From: Xanthomonas vesicatoria ATCC 35937
GTDB lineage: Bacteria > Pseudomonadota > Gammaproteobacteria > Xanthomonadales > Xanthomonadaceae
Length of the DNA stretch: 64,000 nt
NCBI RefSeq assembly: GCF_001908725.1
Contig: NZ_CP018725.1
Location: 3,596,001-3,660,000, forward strand
Reading direction: 5' to 3'
Shown: positions 32,618 through 42,022 of the stretch, one piece after another
How positions within the stretch are numbered: the stretch's first letter is position 1
Layout of the letters: each line of letters opens with the position of its first letter
Translations under genes and position numbers: made by a program
The notes under the pieces: model-generated
Databases searched by the model: none
The model's input: only the letters and a program-made list of their open reading frames with translations
What the model was told of the DNA's origin: nothing

Positions 32618-34486
32618 ATGCCTGCGATCGCCTGGCGCCGCCTGCTCGTTGCGTGTCTGTTGCTTGCCGTCGGCGCTGTGGCCTGGGCGCAGCCGCAACC
32701 CTGGAAAACCATCGAATCGGCCACGCTCGACGACCCCATGCAGGCATTGCAGCTGGCCCAGCGCGCGCTGCAACAGGCCCGCGCCGCGGGCGACCGCGAT
32801 GCGCAGTTCTGGGCACTGCTGGCGCAGGCGCGCGTGTTGATCTCGCTGGAAGACAGTGATGCGCGCCAGGCCGCGCTCACCCAGGCCCACGGCCTGCTGG
32901 GCCAACTGCATGGCAATGTGGCGCAGGCGCAGCTGTGGCTGGCCATCGTGCAGGCGCTCAGCGACGTGCGCGAAAACCCCAATCGCAGCATGGTGGCGCG
33001 GTTGAATGGCTTGCGACAGCGGGCGCGCGCGCTGCGGCGCAGCGATCTGCTGTGCGAGATCGAAGCGGTCGACATGTGGAGCATGCTCGCCTCCGGCAGC
33101 AGCGACGAAGCCTGGAGCGCAGCGCAGACCAGTTACCAATGCGCCGCGCGCGAAAACCTGCTGGGCGTGGAGGTCGATGGCCTGACCCAGCTGGGATCGT
33201 TGTCCAGCCGCGTCGCAGGCCGCGTGGCCGACGACAACGATGCGCAGGATTACCTGCAGCGTGCCCTGGCGCGCCTGCACAACCAACCGGCGCGTTTCCA
33301 GCGCAGCCTGATCGAATACGAATACGGCAGCTCGCTAGCCGCGCAGCAACCGTCCGCAGCACTGCTGCACTTCCGGCGCGCGCTGGCGCTCAGCCGCGAA
33401 ATCGGTGATCAGGCCGGGGTGGCCGCCGCGCTGACCAGCACCAGCGAAGCCTTGATCAAGACCGGCGATGCAGCGGCGGCGCTGACGATGGCGCGCGAGG
33501 CACTCCCGTTGATGCAGGCGCAGGGCAATATCGGTCGGGTGGCCGCCTGCCACGCCATCTTGTTGCAGGCCTTGACCGCGCTGAAGTCGCCCAGCCTGGG
33601 CAGCGCGATCGTCGCGGCCCAGGCGGCCGACGACCCGAACCTGACCTTGACCCGGCGCGCGCAGCTGGTCGATGCCATCGCTCAGGCGCTGGCGTTGGAA
33701 GGGCGCCATGCCGAGGCTTACCAGGAACTGCAGCGCGCCAACGCGCTACGTGCGCAAAACCTGGATCGTCAGCGCGATACGGTGATGCTGCGGCTGCAGG
33801 CGCGTTATGAGGACGCGCGGCGCGAAGCAGAAAATGCCGAGTTGCGCCGCCGCAGCGAAACCGCGCAGTTGGCCCTACAGGCACGCGAAGCAGGGCAGCG
33901 CGCCTTGTGGATTGCGCTGTGCGCCGCGTGCCTGCTGCTGATGGGCGCGTTGATCGTGCTGGCATTTGTCGCGCGCCATCGCCGACAACTTTCGCGGCTG
34001 GCCATGCGCGATGAACTGACCGGCCTGCCGAACCGGCGCGCCATCCGCGCCGAGGCGCAGCAACAGATCGACCATGCCTTGCGCACCAACATACGCTGCA
34101 TGCTGGCGCTGATCGACCTGGATCACTTCAAGCAGATCAACGATGCGCACGGCCATGCGAGCGGCGACGCGGTGCTCAAGGCGCTGGCAAGCGCCTCACT
34201 GCTGGCGCTACGCGCGCAGGATCGCCTGGGCCGTCTGGGCGGCGAAGAATTCCTGCTGGTGCTGCCTGGCTGCGGTGCGGACGAAATTCCGGGGGTTTTC
34301 GCGCGGCTGCGCAATGCAGTGGCGGCGACCGAAATTCCCGGCCTGCCCGCAGGGCAACCGGTGCGCTTTTGCATGGGCGCGGTAAGCGTTGCCCCGGCAA
34401 CAGGACTGGACGTATTGCTGAGCCAGGCCGATCTGGCGCTCTATGCCGCCAAGACCGCCGGGCGCGATCAATGGGCAGTGTGTTGA
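32618..34486 (+). CDS. Diguanylate cyclase with TPR-like periplasmic sensor
   Basis: 622 residues from the ATG at 32,618 (GAGAGGG upstream). Signal peptide (LLVACLLLAVGAVAWA), then a ~390-residue helical TPR-like region predicted to be periplasmic. A transmembrane helix ALWIALCAACLLLMGALIVLAFV follows, then a cytoplasmic GGDEF domain (DELTGLPNRRAIRAE...). The active site reads GGEEF (541-545). An RxxD inhibitory site (RAQD, 532-535) is placed exactly five residues before it, so the enzyme should make c-di-GMP with product feedback. No EAL domain. The ligand of the sensor is unknown. Confidence 0.88.
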   Translation: MPAIAWRRLLVACLLLAVGAVAWAQPQPWKTIESATLDDPMQALQLAQRALQQARAAGDRDAQFWALLAQARVLISLEDSDARQAALTQAHGLLGQLHGNVAQAQLWLAIVQALSDVRENPNRSMVARLNGLRQRARALRRSDLLCEIEAVDMWSMLASGSSDEAWSAAQTSYQCAARENLLGVEVDGLTQLGSLSSRVAGRVADDNDAQDYLQRALARLHNQPARFQRSLIEYEYGSSLAAQQPSAALLHFRRALALSREIGDQAGVAAALTSTSEALIKTGDAAAALTMAREALPLMQAQGNIGRVAACHAILLQALTALKSPSLGSAIVAAQAADDPNLTLTRRAQLVDAIAQALALEGRHAEAYQELQRANALRAQNLDRQRDTVMLRLQARYEDARREAENAELRRRSETAQLALQAREAGQRALWIALCAACLLLMGALIVLAFVARHRRQLSRLAMRDELTGLPNRRAIRAEAQQQIDHALRTNIRCMLALIDLDHFKQINDAHGHASGDAVLKALASASLLALRAQDRLGRLGGEEFLLVLPGCGADEIPGVFARLRNAVAATEIPGLPAGQPVRFCMGAVSVAPATGLDVLLSQADLALYAAKTAGRDQWAVC

Positions 34487-34602
34487 GCCTGCGGTGCGCG
34501 TTTTGAACATGCGCTGCGACAACCGCGTGAGGCTACGGCACAATCCAGGCGTGTCGACGGCATGCCGTCCCCCTGAACTGATCGAGCCGAGCCGAAGACC
34601 GC

Positions 34603-35082
34603 GTGCGAACCGATAGCCGCCTTTCCCGCATGTTGCATGTGCTGTTGCATATGGCCAGAAGCGCGCAACCGATGACCTCCGAGCAGATCGCCAGCATGCT
34701 GGCGACCAATGCAGTGGTGGTGCGCCGAACCATGGCCGGGCTGCGCAGTGCCGGCTACGTGCAATCGAGCAAGGGACACAACGGGGGCTGGCAGATCGCC
34801 TGCGATCTAGCGCAGGTGACGCTGCTGGATGTGCATCGCGCGGTTGGTGGCCCGCATCTGTTTGCGATCGGGGCCGATCATCCCAACCCGCAGTGTGGCG
34901 TGGAGCGGGTGGTCAACGCGGCGATCGCCGATGCACTGGCCGACGCCGAAGCATTGTTGCTGCAGCGCCTGGGCACGGTGACCTTGGCCGCACTGGCCAG
35001 CGAATTCGACAGCCTGTGCAGCGCCGGTGTGCCATCTGCCGCCAAGGTCGCCACCAAGCGCAAGCGCCCGCAGCAGCGCTAA
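34603..35082 (+). CDS. Rrf2 family transcriptional regulator
   Basis: 159 residues from a GTG at 34,603. Winged helix: MLHVLLHMARSAQPMTSEQIASML, VVVRRTMAGLRSAGYVQSSKGHNGGWQIA. The C-terminal part has Cys in NPQCGVERVV and SLCSAG, but not the close three-Cys Fe-S cluster of IscR/NsrR. This places it with the YwnA/CymR-like Rrf2 proteins. It lies 106 bases ahead of a flavoprotein gene on the same strand with an ATGTA/TACAT dyad between, the usual local target. Regulation of that gene is inferred. Confidence 0.85.
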   Translation: MRTDSRLSRMLHVLLHMARSAQPMTSEQIASMLATNAVVVRRTMAGLRSAGYVQSSKGHNGGWQIACDLAQVTLLDVHRAVGGPHLFAIGADHPNPQCGVERVVNAAIADALADAEALLLQRLGTVTLAALASEFDSLCSAGVPSAAKVATKRKRPQQR

Positions 35083-35144
35083 AACCACGGCAACAGGAGT
35101 GCCTTGCGCATCGGCGCGTAAGGGGTTGAGTTGCGCGTCGTTTC

Positions 35145-35165
35145 ATGTAACATCGAAAAGTACAT
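35145..35165 (+). promoter_or_regulatory. Candidate Rrf2 operator
   Basis: ATGTA-N11-TACAT, centred 34 bases before the flavoprotein start and just after the Rrf2 gene. AT-rich in GC-rich surroundings, of the size and symmetry usual for Rrf2 dimers. Binding is inferred from position. Confidence 0.4.
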
Positions 35166-35188
35166 AATGCGACGCGGCGGGATACGAC

Positions 35189-36088
35189 ATGCAGCACGAG
35201 GTGATCATCATTGGCGGCAGCTACGCGGGGCTGTCGGCCGCACTGCAATTGGCACGCGCGCGGCGTACCGTCCTGCTGGTGGACAGCGGCCAGCGACGCA
35301 ACCGGTTTGCCGCCACCTCGCACGGCTTTCTGGGCCGCGATGGCACATCGCCTGCGCAGATCGCAGACGAGGCGCGAGCTCAGGTGCTCGCCTACCCTGG
35401 CGTGCGATGGGCCGATGGAACGGTAGCCCAGCTCCACGGCCAGGCGGATGCGTTCGAGGTCACGTTAGCCGATGGCAGCGTCCACACCGGCCGCAGGCTC
35501 ATCCTGGCGATGGGTCTGGTCGATCGTTTGCCTGCGATTGCGGGCCTGGCAGAACGCTGGGGCCGGCAGGCATTCGTGTGTCCGTACTGTCATGGTTACG
35601 AGCTGCATCAGGGACGCATCGGCGTCGTGGCGACAACCGCACTTGCCGCGCACCAGGCCAGCATGTTGCCGGATTGGGGTGCGACCCAGCTGTTCTTGAA
35701 CGACACGTTGGTGCTGGACCGGGCGCAACACGCGCAACTGCAGGCGCGCGGCGTGCAGGTGGTGCCCGGCGCGGTGACAGCGCTGCAAGGCGAGGGTGAC
35801 CTGCTGCAAGTGCTCCTGCGCGACGGACGAACCTTCGCGCTGGATGGGGTGTTCATCACCCCGCAGACCGAGATCAGTCCCTTGGTGGCACAGTTCGGAT
35901 GCGGTACCAGCGACGGGCCCTTGGGCAGCCATCTCGCTGTGGACGCGATGCAGGCTACAACCGTCCCGGGAGTGTTTGCCTGCGGCGACATTGCCAGCCC
36001 GGCGGCATCGGTGGCGTTTGCGGTCGCCAGCGGCGCCATGGCCGGCGTTGCGACCCATCGCACGTTGATGTTCGGTCTGGGCCACTGA
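35189..36088 (+). CDS. NAD(P)/FAD-dependent oxidoreductase, thioredoxin reductase-like
   Basis: 299 residues. FAD-binding GGSYAGLSAALQLARARR at the N-terminus (9-26), RNRFAATSHGFLGRDG next, the redox-active CPYC (131-134) in the NAD domain, and the final GVFACGDIASPAASVAFAVASGAMAG. It is shorter by ~20 residues than E. coli TrxB and groups by motif with thioredoxin reductase-like proteins paired with Rrf2-type regulators. Electron acceptor unknown. Regulated, by inference, by the Rrf2 gene upstream. Confidence 0.87.
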   Translation: MQHEVIIIGGSYAGLSAALQLARARRTVLLVDSGQRRNRFAATSHGFLGRDGTSPAQIADEARAQVLAYPGVRWADGTVAQLHGQADAFEVTLADGSVHTGRRLILAMGLVDRLPAIAGLAERWGRQAFVCPYCHGYELHQGRIGVVATTALAAHQASMLPDWGATQLFLNDTLVLDRAQHAQLQARGVQVVPGAVTALQGEGDLLQVLLRDGRTFALDGVFITPQTEISPLVAQFGCGTSDGPLGSHLAVDAMQATTVPGVFACGDIASPAASVAFAVASGAMAGVATHRTLMFGLGH

Positions 36089-36158
36089 TCGCCAACGCAT
36101 GCACCGGCCGCCCGCGCATGTCCTGTCGGCGTGCGCGGACGAGCGATGGCCGCAGCCG

Positions 36159-36704
36159 TTAGTGGCGGGATTCCTGCAGCGGAATCTTGTGCTCGGTGGA
36201 ATACGCGCGCTGTGCAGTATTCAAGGCTTCCATGTCGGTGTTGAGCTGGTTGGAGACCGCTTCCAGATCCTTGACCAACGGCTCCAGTTCGGCATTGGTG
36301 TAGCCATCGGGCAGGGCGGCGACGCGTTCCAGCGCCGCCATCATCGCATCGGCGCTCTTGAGGTAGGCCGACAGTTTGGTGTCCAGATCCTTGGCGTTAT
36401 CCGGCACGCCCGAAGCCATTGCGGTATTGGCCTGCGCATTGGCAGCCAAGGCCTTGCGCTGGCCGTCCAGCGCGGTCTTGTAGCTGGTCAGCGGTTTGTG
36501 CGCGACCGCATCGGCGATCAGGCTCTGCCCGCGCTCGCCCGAGACCCACGGATCGATGATGGTCACCGCGCCATTCCAGACCGACACGTTGTGCAGCAGG
36601 TAATCGCTGGAAGACAGCTTGGATGCGCCGGAGGTGACACCGCCTCCGCACGCCGAGAGCAACAGGCTGAGGGAGACCAGCAACAGGGTGGTGAACGTCT
36701 TCAA
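36159..36704 (-). CDS. DUF3829/YiiG-like lipoprotein
   Basis: 181 residues from a TTG at 36,704 (AAGGATCC five bases upstream), giving a textbook lipoprotein signal MKTFTTLLLVSLSLLLSAC (Cys19). Longer frames add an unlikely Cys/Arg-rich stretch. The mature part is mostly helical with YLLHNVSVWNGAVTIIDPWVSG, LAANAQANTAMASGV and long amphipathic helices around AYLKSADAMMAALERVAAL. This is the pattern of YiiG (DUF3829), a family of unknown function. Confidence 0.65.
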   Translation of the reverse strand: MKTFTTLLLVSLSLLLSACGGGVTSGASKLSSSDYLLHNVSVWNGAVTIIDPWVSGERGQSLIADAVAHKPLTSYKTALDGQRKALAANAQANTAMASGVPDNAKDLDTKLSAYLKSADAMMAALERVAALPDGYTNAELEPLVKDLEAVSNQLNTDMEALNTAQRAYSTEHKIPLQESRH

Positions 36705-37008
36705 AGTAGGATCCTTGATACAACGCGGCTGCCATCGCGTGGCAAATCCGCAGGAACTCAAGGACGCGCCCGGACATCGGCATCGCATTATTTCAAGCCG
36801 TCTTCCTTGAGACGAATGCAGTGTGGAGCGCTCCATGCACGCGGCTGCGTACGCTGCGCGCGCAGTATAGCCGCACACCTCGCGCATGCACGTTGCAATG
36901 CCAGGTCATTGCTGGAATGCGTCTTTCCGCCAACACATCCGCGACGTCGTCAGCGTCGCAGGCAATGGCTCACGTACACTGCGCGCCCCGCACTGCCTGG
37001 ACACCAGG

Positions 37009-37323
37009 GTGAAAAAGCGTCGCACCCGCTCTCCGCCGACGCCGACGCAGTCCACCACCCAGACGTGGCTGGTGCGCGCGGTCGCGCTGGTCGTGGCGAT
37101 CGCGTGTTGCGGACGGCTATGGCTGCTGCTGGAGGCGATCTCCAAGCGGCGCTATGTCAGCGTCATCCGCGGTCGCCCGACCAGGATCTTCCATGCCGAC
37201 AGCGACCCGCAGCGGTTCTGGATTTCCATCGGCTGGGATGCCGCGCTGACCTGCACGTTGTTGGCAGTCATCGTCTGGCTCGCTTACGCGGGGTGGGCAT
37301 CGCATCGCCGAACGCACCTGTGA
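37009..37323 (+). CDS. Small membrane protein, hypothetical
   Basis: 104 residues from a GTG at 37,009; the upstream in-frame part is not convincing. Basic N-terminus (KKRRTRSPPTPTQ) and two hydrophobic helices, WLVRAVALVVAIACCGRLWLLL and FWISIGWDAALTCTLLAVIVWLAYAGW, with a soluble loop between. It looks like an inner-membrane protein with both ends in the cytoplasm. No family is recognised. Confidence 0.5.
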   Translation: MKKRRTRSPPTPTQSTTQTWLVRAVALVVAIACCGRLWLLLEAISKRRYVSVIRGRPTRIFHADSDPQRFWISIGWDAALTCTLLAVIVWLAYAGWASHRRTHL

Positions 37324-37470
37324 ACGTGCTGGTCAACTTGGCAATCGTTGCCTGCGCGCGCTGCATCGGGTTCGCTCATCGGCTGCAGGCAGGCATGGCT
37401 TGAACGGGTGCTGGCAACCAACGCGATGCACCAACGCGGCGGGCGCGTTGACCGCGTGCAAGACAGCGCT

Positions 37471-38004
37471 CTATGGCGTGCGTTGCTTGCGCGCAGGTTT
37501 TTGCGCGTCGTGTTTGGGCCAGATGTCGTAGCTGTAGACGAACTGCTTCTGGTCGGCGCCTGCGGTGGGATCGCAATGCCAGGAGTTGGCAACGATGCCG
37601 GGCTCCAGCACCCCATCGACCTCGCGCACCGATTGCGATTCGAACGCGCAGATGGGCCCATGGCGGGCAACGTCCCAGTCCCCGGGGGCGGTCGGATGCG
37701 CATGCTGCACCAGCACGATGTCGCTGCCATTGAAGTGATGGACCTGCGCGCCGTGCTCCCGGTTGATGCTGAAGTAGCACGGGGCACGCACGCCCAGTGG
37801 CAGCACTTCGTCGTCGCGCAAGATGGCGCATTTGCCAGCGCGCTCGCCCAGCCGGATCTGGCGCCCGGCCAGCGTTGCGGTGGTCACCGGATAACGCGTG
37901 CTCACTTCCGACATGGGGTGTGCCGGCGCATTTTGCGCGCAGGCCGTCGCACACAACACCATCAACAGCGTGGCACAGACCGAGGCGGCGAGATGAGTGC
38001 GCAT
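37471..38004 (-). CDS. Secreted or lipid-anchored protein of unknown function
   Basis: 177 residues from the ATG at 38,004. Signal peptide HLAASVCATLLMVLCATACAQ; ATAC could be a lipobox. The mature part contains LGERAGKCAILRDDEVLPLGVRAPCYFSI, EHGAQVHHFNGSDIVLVQHAHP and HGPICAFESQSV, with four or more Cys that could form disulfides, and a basic C-terminus. The family is not recognised. It lies 67 bases downstream of the methyltransferase gene on the same strand. Confidence 0.6.
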   Translation of the reverse strand: MRTHLAASVCATLLMVLCATACAQNAPAHPMSEVSTRYPVTTATLAGRQIRLGERAGKCAILRDDEVLPLGVRAPCYFSINREHGAQVHHFNGSDIVLVQHAHPTAPGDWDVARHGPICAFESQSVREVDGVLEPGIVANSWHCDPTAGADQKQFVYSYDIWPKHDAQKPARKQRTP

Positions 38005-38071
38005 GCAACGTCCGTGTCGAGGGCTGGGCAGTATCGCAGATTCGTCCGGCGGCATTGCCGGGCGAGGGCAC

Positions 38072-38923
38072 CTAACGTCGCACAGGCAAGGTGGCGAGCA
38101 CGCCATCCAGCGCGAGTTGGGCGGTAAAGCCGGCCTTGGTCAGGCGCTTGGCCACTTCGTTGGGCACATCGCGTCCGCTGGTGAGTCTGTTGGGGGCGCC
38201 GGTGTAATGAAACAGCCGCCCGCCACGGCGTAGCACACGCGCAAGTTGGTCGTAGAACACCTGCGAGTACAGCTCGCCGGCAATGCCGAAACGCGGTGGG
38301 TCATGCAGGATGGCGTCGACCGAATCGTCCGCCAGCGTGGCGATGTGCTGCGAGATGTCGGCATGGGTGAGGTGCAGGCGCCCGCCAGCATCGGTCGCTT
38401 TCGGATTCGGCGACCACGGGTTGAGGGTGCGCAGCCACAGCACGTCGGCATTCTTTTCGAAGGAGAGTATCTGCGCCACGCCGTCCTCCAGCGCGCAGGC
38501 CGCGAAATACCCAAGGCCGCCGCAGGTGTCCAGCACGATCTTGCCACGCGGGTTCACCAGCGCCACCTTGCGGCGCGCATCCTCGAACGGCGATATCTGT
38601 GCAGACGGCAACATCTTGATGCCATCGATCTCGAAGGTGGGCGCCCCCCAGTCGGTGGGCACCAGCTTGATCAGCCCACTGCCGAAACGCGAGATCGGCG
38701 CAAAATCGTCGCCCCCCCAGAAATACACCGTGCGGTCCTTCAGCTTGCCCGGATAGGGAAAGCCCATGCCGCGCCATTGCCAGGTCTGTGCGTCGAGCTG
38801 CACGGTATCGTTGCCGATGCCCAGATCCAGCGACCCGGTCCACGTGGCAAGGCCGGCGCTGCGTGCGGCCAGCAGCGCCTGGGCATCGGAAAGGGTGAGC
38901 AACGGGCCGGAGTAGTGGGTCAC
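38072..38923 (-). CDS. SAM-dependent methyltransferase
   Basis: 283 residues from a GTG at 38,923 (product beginning MTHYSGPLL); the longer frame is less likely. A Rossmann methyltransferase domain in the C-terminal two thirds: motif I LDTCGGLGYFAA, acidic loop FEKNADVLWLRTLN, and the HDPPRFG catalytic loop of the N/DPPY/F type, used on amino or ring nitrogens. ARVLRRGGRLFHYTG follows as the strand after it. The N-terminal ~120 residues are beta-rich. Likely target is a nucleic acid or protein; specificity unknown. Confidence 0.8.
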   Translation of the reverse strand: MTHYSGPLLTLSDAQALLAARSAGLATWTGSLDLGIGNDTVQLDAQTWQWRGMGFPYPGKLKDRTVYFWGGDDFAPISRFGSGLIKLVPTDWGAPTFEIDGIKMLPSAQISPFEDARRKVALVNPRGKIVLDTCGGLGYFAACALEDGVAQILSFEKNADVLWLRTLNPWSPNPKATDAGGRLHLTHADISQHIATLADDSVDAILHDPPRFGIAGELYSQVFYDQLARVLRRGGRLFHYTGAPNRLTSGRDVPNEVAKRLTKAGFTAQLALDGVLATLPVRR

Positions 38924-39399
38924 GTGGTCGCACTGTTGTCGCTGGCCGCTAACGGCAGCGTGTCGAATAAGGAAGGAAGCGCTTCCAGGCATCGTAACCG
39001 ACAGCGCGACGAGTTAAAAACGTGGTGACGCGTGCGCGACGCATCGCTGCGTGTGCGTGCGCTGGCCGGGGGAAGTTGGCGCCGCGTAAACGCAGTGCCT
39101 GCCCAGTGGTAACGGATTTGGTCTGTGATGACGGCGAAGGCGCGCAAGGAACCGCGACTGCCGAGCCGTTGAGGGAGCTTCGCTAACGTTGGGTAATGCA
39201 CGCTCTTACGAGCGCGCTCTGTACCCTGCCAGGGTGCGCGGTCCGATGGTCATGCCAGCGCTATTCCAACGATCTGGCGTGGACGCCTTGGGACCGGTAG
39301 CGAGATCATCCGGCCAGCAGGCTCCCGTCTCGCTGCATAATGCGTCCGTTCCCCCGCGCTGCATTGGCGTGGGCTGTCATCGAATGCACGAGGCGCGTG
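38924..39399. other. Intergenic region, nothing recognised
   Basis: 476 bases between divergent methyltransferase and DMT transporter genes. No credible ORF or repeat was seen; promoters for both genes should lie within it. Confidence 0.4.
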
Positions 39400-40275
39400 A
39401 TGCTCAAAGGTGTGCTGCTCGGTTTTGCGTGTTATGCGGCTTATTCGATCAGCGATGCCTTCGTCAAGCTGCTCGAAGGCACGCTGCCCGTCTACGAGGT
39501 GCTGTTTCTCGGCGCCTTGCTGATGCTGTTGGCGGTGCCGTTCCTTAAGAAGCCCGACGACCAGCTGCGCGAACTGGTCATGGCCAAGCAGCCGGCACTG
39601 TGGCTGCTGCGCGCGCTCACCGGCGCCATCGGCAATCTCACTTCGGTGATCGCCTTCACTACCTTGCCGATGGCCGAAGCGTTTGCGCTGATCTTTTTGA
39701 TGCCGATTTTCGTCACCGTGCTATCGGTGGTGTTTCTCAAGGAAGAAGTGCGCTGGCGGCGCTGGACGGCGGTGATCGTCGGCTTCATCGGGGTGCTGAT
39801 CGTGCTGCGCCCGGGCTTTCGGCATCTCACCCACGGTCATGTGGCGGCGATCGTGTGCGGCCTGGTCGGTGCAATCTCGGTGATTGCCCTGCGCATGGCC
39901 GGGCATAGCGAAAAACGCTTGACGCTGTACGGGGCCGGAGTGATCGGGCCGCTGGTGATGGGCGGCATCCTGATGCTACCGAGTTTCGTGTGGCCGTCGC
40001 TGTATCAGTGGGGGTTGCTGGCCGGTTACGGCCTGCTTGCGGGGTTGGCGGCCATTTGCATGATGTACGCCACTCGGCTGGCGCCGGTCAGCGTGGTGGC
40101 GCCCACCCAATACAGCCAGATGTTGTGGGCAATCGCATTTGGCTACTTTCTGTTCCACGACCATCTGGACTGGCCGATGGGCGTGGGCATCGCGCTGATT
40201 CTAGGTGCTGGCTTGTTTACCTTGATCCGCGAAGAACAGGTATCGCGCTGGTGGCGGCGGACCAAGATCGTTTGA
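39400..40275 (+). CDS. EamA/DMT family transporter
   Basis: 291 residues from the ATG at 39,400 (GAGG seven bases upstream). Ten hydrophobic helices in two EamA repeats, e.g. LLGFACYAAYSISDAFVKLLEG at the start and SVVAPTQYSQMLWAIAFGYFLF in repeat two. Glu and Pro in LPMAEAFALIFLMPIFV are typical of DMT exporters. Predicted inner-membrane exporter of amino acids or metabolites; substrate unknown. Confidence 0.85.
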   Translation: MLKGVLLGFACYAAYSISDAFVKLLEGTLPVYEVLFLGALLMLLAVPFLKKPDDQLRELVMAKQPALWLLRALTGAIGNLTSVIAFTTLPMAEAFALIFLMPIFVTVLSVVFLKEEVRWRRWTAVIVGFIGVLIVLRPGFRHLTHGHVAAIVCGLVGAISVIALRMAGHSEKRLTLYGAGVIGPLVMGGILMLPSFVWPSLYQWGLLAGYGLLAGLAAICMMYATRLAPVSVVAPTQYSQMLWAIAFGYFLFHDHLDWPMGVGIALILGAGLFTLIREEQVSRWWRRTKIV

Positions 40276-40822
40276 GGCGGGGCTGCGTTGCCCGGGAATG
40301 GCGAATCGGGATTGAGGATTGGCAATAGCGCCGCTGCTGCGCTCACGTCACGGTGATCTGAAGCTCTTGCTCTTGCGAGCCCGACTCCCGAATCCCGGAT
40401 TGCAGCGGGTACTCCGGAGCGATGGCGCATCGGTGGGGTGCGGTGCCTGCTGATCAGGCGCTTCGGCTGCGTCGTTGATCAAGGCATCGGTGCATTGGTC
40501 CAGTAGGTCCTGCAAAAGTCGTGTTGTCGACAAACAGGCGCAGCTGCGCGCGGCAGTTCGCGCCACACGAAGGCCTAGGAGCGCTGGGCCGGTGCGGCGC
40601 AGCCGATGCCATATGACGCCTGTGCCAGGACGCCGCTGGCGACGGTTACTGAAGTACTTGCGTGGACGATAGCGACCACACGGCTCCCAGCATTGGGCGT
40701 CGCCACCGCGCGTGGGTGTCGAGCGACGTCAACGGGGCGTTACGACTGTCGCCGTCCGGCTCACAGCCCGGTAGCGCTACGCGGCCTAGCGTCAGCACAT
40801 CACTCTAACGCCCGGAGCCACC
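40276..40822. other. Intergenic region with Xanthomonas-type short repeats
   Basis: 547 bases without a supported gene. GCGAATCGGGATTGAGGATT (40,301-40,320) and CGACTCCCGAATCCCGGATT (40,382-40,401) form an imperfect inverted pair. GAATCGGGATT/CCCGAATC units like these recur between genes in Xanthomonas genomes. The rest shows nothing recognised. Confidence 0.4.
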
Positions 40823-41038
40823 ATGCAACTCAATCCACGTACTGCACGCCCGATGACAACCTTTCCTGCAGGCATCTCGGCCCATGGCACGCCCGATCCG
40901 GATACCAACGGTGACGAGATCCCGGTTGAAGAGCAGCCGCCGCAACAAGGTGGCCTGCGCGAAGAGGTAGGTATCCTCGACGAGGAGGACGACAACGCGC
41001 TGCCGGGCCGTGTGGGTGGCGGCCTTGCTGGTGGTTGA
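40823..41038 (+). CDS. Small acidic hypothetical protein
   Basis: 71 residues. The ATG has GGAGCCACC upstream, a good site. The product is rich in Asp/Glu/Pro/Gly (TPDPDTNGDEIPVEEQPPQQ, VGILDEEDDNA) and ends in GGGLAGG, so it is probably disordered. No domain recognised. It stands alone between two long non-coding stretches, so the call relies on the start signal and composition. Confidence 0.45.
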   Translation: MQLNPRTARPMTTFPAGISAHGTPDPDTNGDEIPVEEQPPQQGGLREEVGILDEEDDNALPGRVGGGLAGG

Positions 41039-41494
41039 GGACTCGATGACACACTTCGCAGCGTTGCTGACGGTAGGTTGAGAAGTTGGTCGTGCTTCTG
41101 CCGGGTTTTGTCGCGTGACGTAGCGACGTAGACCGCACGGCGTAGAGGCGTAGTTAGGATGGCCTCGCTGTCTGCGATGCGCAGGATGGAGTATGCGCAC
41201 GCAAACGCATTGCCACGCGGTGAGGCGTGCCCGGTCAACACGATCGTGCCGATGCTATTGCGCTTACGTTTCGTCCAAGCCTGCAAAGTGCCCGCTCTGT
41301 GCCAACGAAGCGGGCGCTGCCACGTGACGAATCAGCGGCCCAGGCTGTGTCCCTCGTCTCGGCTAAGAGACGGTCGATCCTTTCAGGCCGTAGGGTTGCG
41401 GAGCAAACTCAAGTTTTGCAGTTACACGCAATAAAACGCACGTCAACGCAGATCCTCGGGACGTCACTACTCATTCCAAATGCCGGTTCTCCAA
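41039..41494. other. Intergenic region, nothing recognised
   Basis: 456 bases between the small acidic ORF and the expansin-coding end. Frames are broken or without starts; no repeat or terminator stands out. Confidence 0.35.
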
Positions 41495-42022
41495 TCATGG
41501 AAACTGCACATTGCCAGGGATGAAGTACGCAGGGTGGCTGCCGTCCTCGTAAAGGGCAGGAATCGTGTCGACAATCGTCTTGCCGCGGATATCGGTAATG
41601 CGGATGGACAGCGGCTGATTGCCCAGTTGTTCGCCGAGGAAATGGTTGTAATCCATCTTCTGCAGGCTCTTCCAGGTGGCGCCTTGTTTCACCTCGAACT
41701 TGACCACCGGGTAGGCATGATGACGGACCTGGATTGCGGCCCACCAGCGTGAGCTGCCTTCCTTGATGCGGTACTGCACATTGCCGGTGACCGGTGCACG
41801 CACCACCTTCCAGCTGATCGGAATGCGCCCGTCCGCCATGTTGCCGATCGCGGCGAACGCGTTATGCGACAGGTCCAGACCACCGGAGGCGCCCTCCGGA
41901 TACAGGTCGGTCACATACACGGTGGTCTTGCCCTTGGGGCCGGTCACTTCCAGATAAGCGCCAGCCATCGCGGCCTTGATGCCGCCAAAGTTGAGTTGCG
42001 TTGGATTGAGTGCGGTAACGCG
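41495..42022 (-). CDS. Expansin (EXLX-like) module of the broken GH5-expansin gene
   Basis: Read in its own frame from about 42,022 (HRVTALNPTQLNFGG, then IKAAMAGAYLEVTGPKGK), this is the expansin part: VYVTDLYPEGASGGLDLSHNAF contains the DLYP and HD-type loop region, and ISWKVVRAP and NSSRWW-like SSRWWAAIQVRHHAYPVVKFEV belong to the D2 wall-binding domain. The first start inside it is the ATG at 41,968, but no ribosome site is seen, so it is probably not translated separately. Expansins loosen cellulose-xyloglucan contacts without hydrolysis. Confidence 0.65.
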   Translation of the reverse strand, partial: RVTALNPTQLNFGGIKAAMAGAYLEVTGPKGKTTVYVTDLYPEGASGGLDLSHNAFAAIGNMADGRIPISWKVVRAPVTGNVQYRIKEGSSRWWAAIQVRHHAYPVVKFEVKQGATWKSLQKMDYNHFLGEQLGNQPLSIRITDIRGKTIVDTIPALYEDGSHPAYFIPGNVQFP

